DNA from: Megalonaias nervosa
Taxonomy: Eukaryota; Mollusca; Bivalvia; Unionida; Unionidae
Reading direction: 5' to 3'
Length of the DNA: 64,000 nt
NCBI GenBank assembly: GCA_016617855.1
Contig: JAECUM010009862.1
Span: forward strand, 39,407 to 103,406
Shown: one piece after another, positions 61,674-64,000 of the stretch
Layout: every line of letters starts with the position of its first letter
Numbering within the stretch: the stretch's first letter is position 1
The notes under the pieces: model-generated
What the model was told of the DNA's origin: nothing
What the model saw: only the letters and a program-made list of their open reading frames with translations
Database searches by the model: none
Translations under genes and position numbers: made by a program

Positions 61674-62066
61674 TATTGTATAATTTTATCTATTCTAACT
61701 AATTGATCTGAGTGATCTGAACAGTGCCAGTACGTAATCTATCGGTAAGTTTAGGGATTCCCAAGCACCAAAAGGAACACGCGTAACCAAAATGACATTG
61801 AACAAAATTACGTGTACTTTTTGTGCTACTAGTGAAAACATTTTTCCTGTTGGAGAAGCCAGATGGTTCCTTTGCTTTGATCCGTAGTAATGTTTTTGTC
61901 GATTCTGCTGATTCTATTAATTTTAGATTTTATATACATCTGGTTCAGGAAAATTATTCTGCATCACTTTGCCACTGTGCGCTTCTTTCTGGGGAATAAA
62001 CTTAAGGGAAGGTTTGAATACAAGTTATGCAAGAAATTACACAATAAAACTTGCAAATTTTAAATG

Positions 62067-62120
62067 CATGTATGTATGTATGTATGTATGTATGTATGTA
62101 TGTATGTATGTATGTATGCA
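62067..62120. repeat. (ATGT)n microsatellite
   Basis: About 13 ATGT units. Confidence 0.96.
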
Positions 62121-62328
62121 TGCATGTATGTGAATGTTTAGATGTAATTTGTGTGTTTGTGTGAACTACAAGTAACCTAACTAATTTTTCACCTGTGCTA
62201 TAAGCCGTGGTGCTATACTATAATCGAGGTCTGAGTCACTCAGCCGATAACGTTGTGTCACATGAGGACGATCAATTTACTATTTTTAAAAATGTATTTT
62301 AAGCACAGACAATTTAAATTCCACGACC

Positions 62329-62337
62329 CGTGTGTGT

Positions 62338-62371
<34 letters not shown>

Positions 62372-62434
62372 CTTTTTAATGCTCTACAACACGGAATATT
62401 CACTTTCAAAGGATATATCTTTAAAAGGCGCGCG

Positions 62435-62484
<50 letters not shown>
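62329..62484. repeat. (TG)n and (GC)n(AC)n tracts
   Basis: TG repeats at 62329-62372, 56 bases of ordinary sequence, then (GC)n at about 62428-62443 running into (AC)n to 62484. Alternating purine-pyrimidine throughout. Confidence 0.97.
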
Positions 62485-62485
<1 letters not shown>

Positions 62486-63097
62486 GCAGGCACGGAAGTG
62501 CTCGACCCTGCTTGTTATGCTAGAAATCACAGGGAAAGTGTGCACAGTTTAAAACATCTATTTAATAAGTCAATTGTAGCTATTTTTGAAGCAGATGTTA
62601 AAGAGCCGGGTCAGAATCTTGTTAATCGAGACGAAATTTCCCTTCATTTTATATTAGCTGGATGAAACATCAGATAACTGTGTAATTGCAGTTCGCTAGG
62701 TACGTAAAATGAAATGGTAATCTGGTAAAATATATGCTTCACGCCATGACCCCATAAAATCTTCTGTTTAACTGTAGCTGAACTTAAGAGCTTCAGTGCA
62801 GAAATGGCGGAAAAGGAGGCCACTGTTTGTAAATTTAATCCACAAATTGTGTCAGATAGGCTTATTGTGTATGATATATTATGTTGGAGGTTTTCACAAA
62901 AAAGCAATGTATTCTAGAAGTATTTGACCATTACTTTGCATTTAATAAATAACAACTTTTCATGACGATTTTAGTTTCCGAGCAGAAATTAATTTTTTTA
63001 TTAAGCTTTTACAGTGAACAGGAGGAAAGCTCTATTTATGCGAAGAAGTCAGTCTTCCTCAAGATTGCTTCACAGTCCGCATTAAACGCGACAGTGA
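62485..63097. other. No recognised feature
   Basis: Frames at 62644-62907 on the minus strand and others are not recognised. Confidence 0.45.
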
Positions 63098-63238
63098 TAT
63101 AATATGGGGACGACAAAAGGTTGGTAAAATATGGGGACAACAAAAAGACTGGTAAAATGTAGGGACAACAAAAAGATTGGTCAAATATGGTGATAATAAG
63201 AAGATTGGTAAAATATGGGGACAACAAAGAGAGTGGTT
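63098..63238. repeat. 28-bp minisatellite
   Basis: About five copies of a unit like atatggggacaacaaaaaga + ttggtaaa, with substitutions and one length variant. Confidence 0.88.
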
Positions 63239-63374
63239 GCCAAATCAATTGGTAGATAAGATAAAAGGAGCCGACTGACATAATACATTGTAACATATAG
63301 ACCAACAAGCAAGCAACGCCGACAGTGTGGATGACTATTAGGCATTTATTGATGTTCATGTATTGAATGTCTTC

Positions 63375-63722
63375 AAAAACATCTTCATGTAGCACACATG
63401 AATCCGTGGACAAACCTAAAACATCTTCATGTAGCACACATGAATCCATGGATAAGCCAAAAACATCTTCATGTAGCACACATGAATCCGTGGACAAGCC
63501 AAACACATCTCCATGTAGCACACATGAATCCGTGGACAAACAAAAACATCTTCATGTAGCACACATGAATCCGTGGACAAGCCAAAAACATCTTCATGTA
63601 GCACACATGAATCCGTGAACAAGCCAAACACATCTCCATGTAGCACACATGAATCCGTGGACAAACAAAAACATCTTCATGTAGCACACATGAATCCGTG
63701 GACAAGCCAAACACATCTTCAG
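63375..63722. repeat. 41/42-bp minisatellite
   Basis: Eight units beginning aaaacatcttcatgtagcac..., each with an internal 5-bp inverted repeat catgt-agcac-acatg. Unit variants ('acatctcc', 41 bp) occur at positions 4 and 7, suggesting a three-unit higher-order period of about 125 bp. Open frames on both strands here (KTSSCSTHESVDKP and similar) come from the 14-codon period and are not genes. Confidence 0.95.
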
Positions 63723-64000
63723 AATTGATTAGGTCAGTAAAGACAGGCTCGGTACTGCTCAGGCAATTATGGTCTAGTTTTGCAACTATGCCTTCGGTAG
63801 GGGTTTGGGGTTAATAAAATTTGCAAACTCTTCATGCACAACATGTTACATTTCACTTTAAAGATGCGCAAGTATCACGAAGAGTGTCACTTTCTTAATG
63901 AAAAATTGCCTTTACAAGTCGATGCAAACATTTCACGCTAATAAGGCAAAAATTATGTGTTTCCTATTACACTGGCTTTAAATTAGGTAGGTAGTTTTTT
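63723..64000. other. No recognised feature
   Basis: Ordinary AT-rich sequence to the end of the window. Confidence 0.5.

Noticed and set aside
63367..63714. Cys/His-rich repeat proteins on both strands
   Set aside because: The frames are by-products of a 42-bp (14-codon) minisatellite and are broken by the 41-bp units.
1..64000. CRISPR arrays, prokaryotic operons or phage-like defence systems
   Set aside because: No spaced identical repeats of that type and no bacterial gene organisation; the sequence is plainly animal.

Overview
The window is animal (intron-containing eukaryotic) DNA, AT-rich and loaded with microsatellites, SINEs, a LINE, an LTR retrotransposon and foldback structures. 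Two tRNA-derived SINE types and a LINE whose 5' leader starts with the 'ccccctgcgggtccgggg' motif are, from memory, types common in mollusc and especially bivalve genomes. A bivalve is my best guess. It is an inference, because no species-diagnostic gene is present.

Main host gene, minus strand, about 36038 down to 8866. I reconstruct 15 exons of a type I membrane receptor: a chain of fibronectin type III (FN3) domains, a membrane-proximal module and one transmembrane helix. Splice sites and intron phases (mostly phase 1) join exon to exon, with one exception: an exon at 25377-25592 carries a 1-base frameshift. The membrane-proximal module (FIIGQDG, then FCNGYLKPNTEY, then a Ser/Pro/Ile-Lys-Thr-Gly end) resembles that of R3-type receptor tyrosine phosphatases (PTPRB/PTPRJ/Ptp10D-like). 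No phosphatase or kinase domain is visible, and the 5' end and signal peptide were not found. One membrane-proximal exon is tandemly duplicated with a frameshift in one copy, and a diverged homologue of it lies on the plus strand at 2344-2505.

Layout. 1-8.8 kb: sparse DNA with the plus-strand exon, a SINE with target-site duplication and microsatellites. 8.9-26.6 kb: receptor exons in long introns; the intron at 9.5-12.2 kb holds a large inverted repeat built of degenerate tandem units. 27.5-31.4 kb and 36.2-38.6 kb: two copies of a duplicated block carrying remnants of a relatively GC-rich, gene-like sequence, with receptor exons between them. 38.7-44.5 kb: a near-complete, inactivated LINE with APE endonuclease, reverse transcriptase and RNase H, bounded by a 12-bp target duplication. 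44.6-49.2 kb: a dispersed repeat, a stem-loop and tetranucleotide repeats. 49.2-55.6 kb: a degenerate LTR retrotransposon with intact structural signals (LTRs, tRNA-Pro type primer site, polypurine tract, 5-bp target duplication) and the uncommon pol order protease-integrase-RT-RNase H (Gmr1-like). 55.6-64 kb: SINE, LINE fragment, stem-loops, long dinucleotide tracts and two minisatellites.

No bacterial-type operon, CRISPR, rRNA or functional tRNA gene was seen. The only host gene with real support is the FN3 receptor; the rest is mostly mobile or repetitive sequence in various states of decay.
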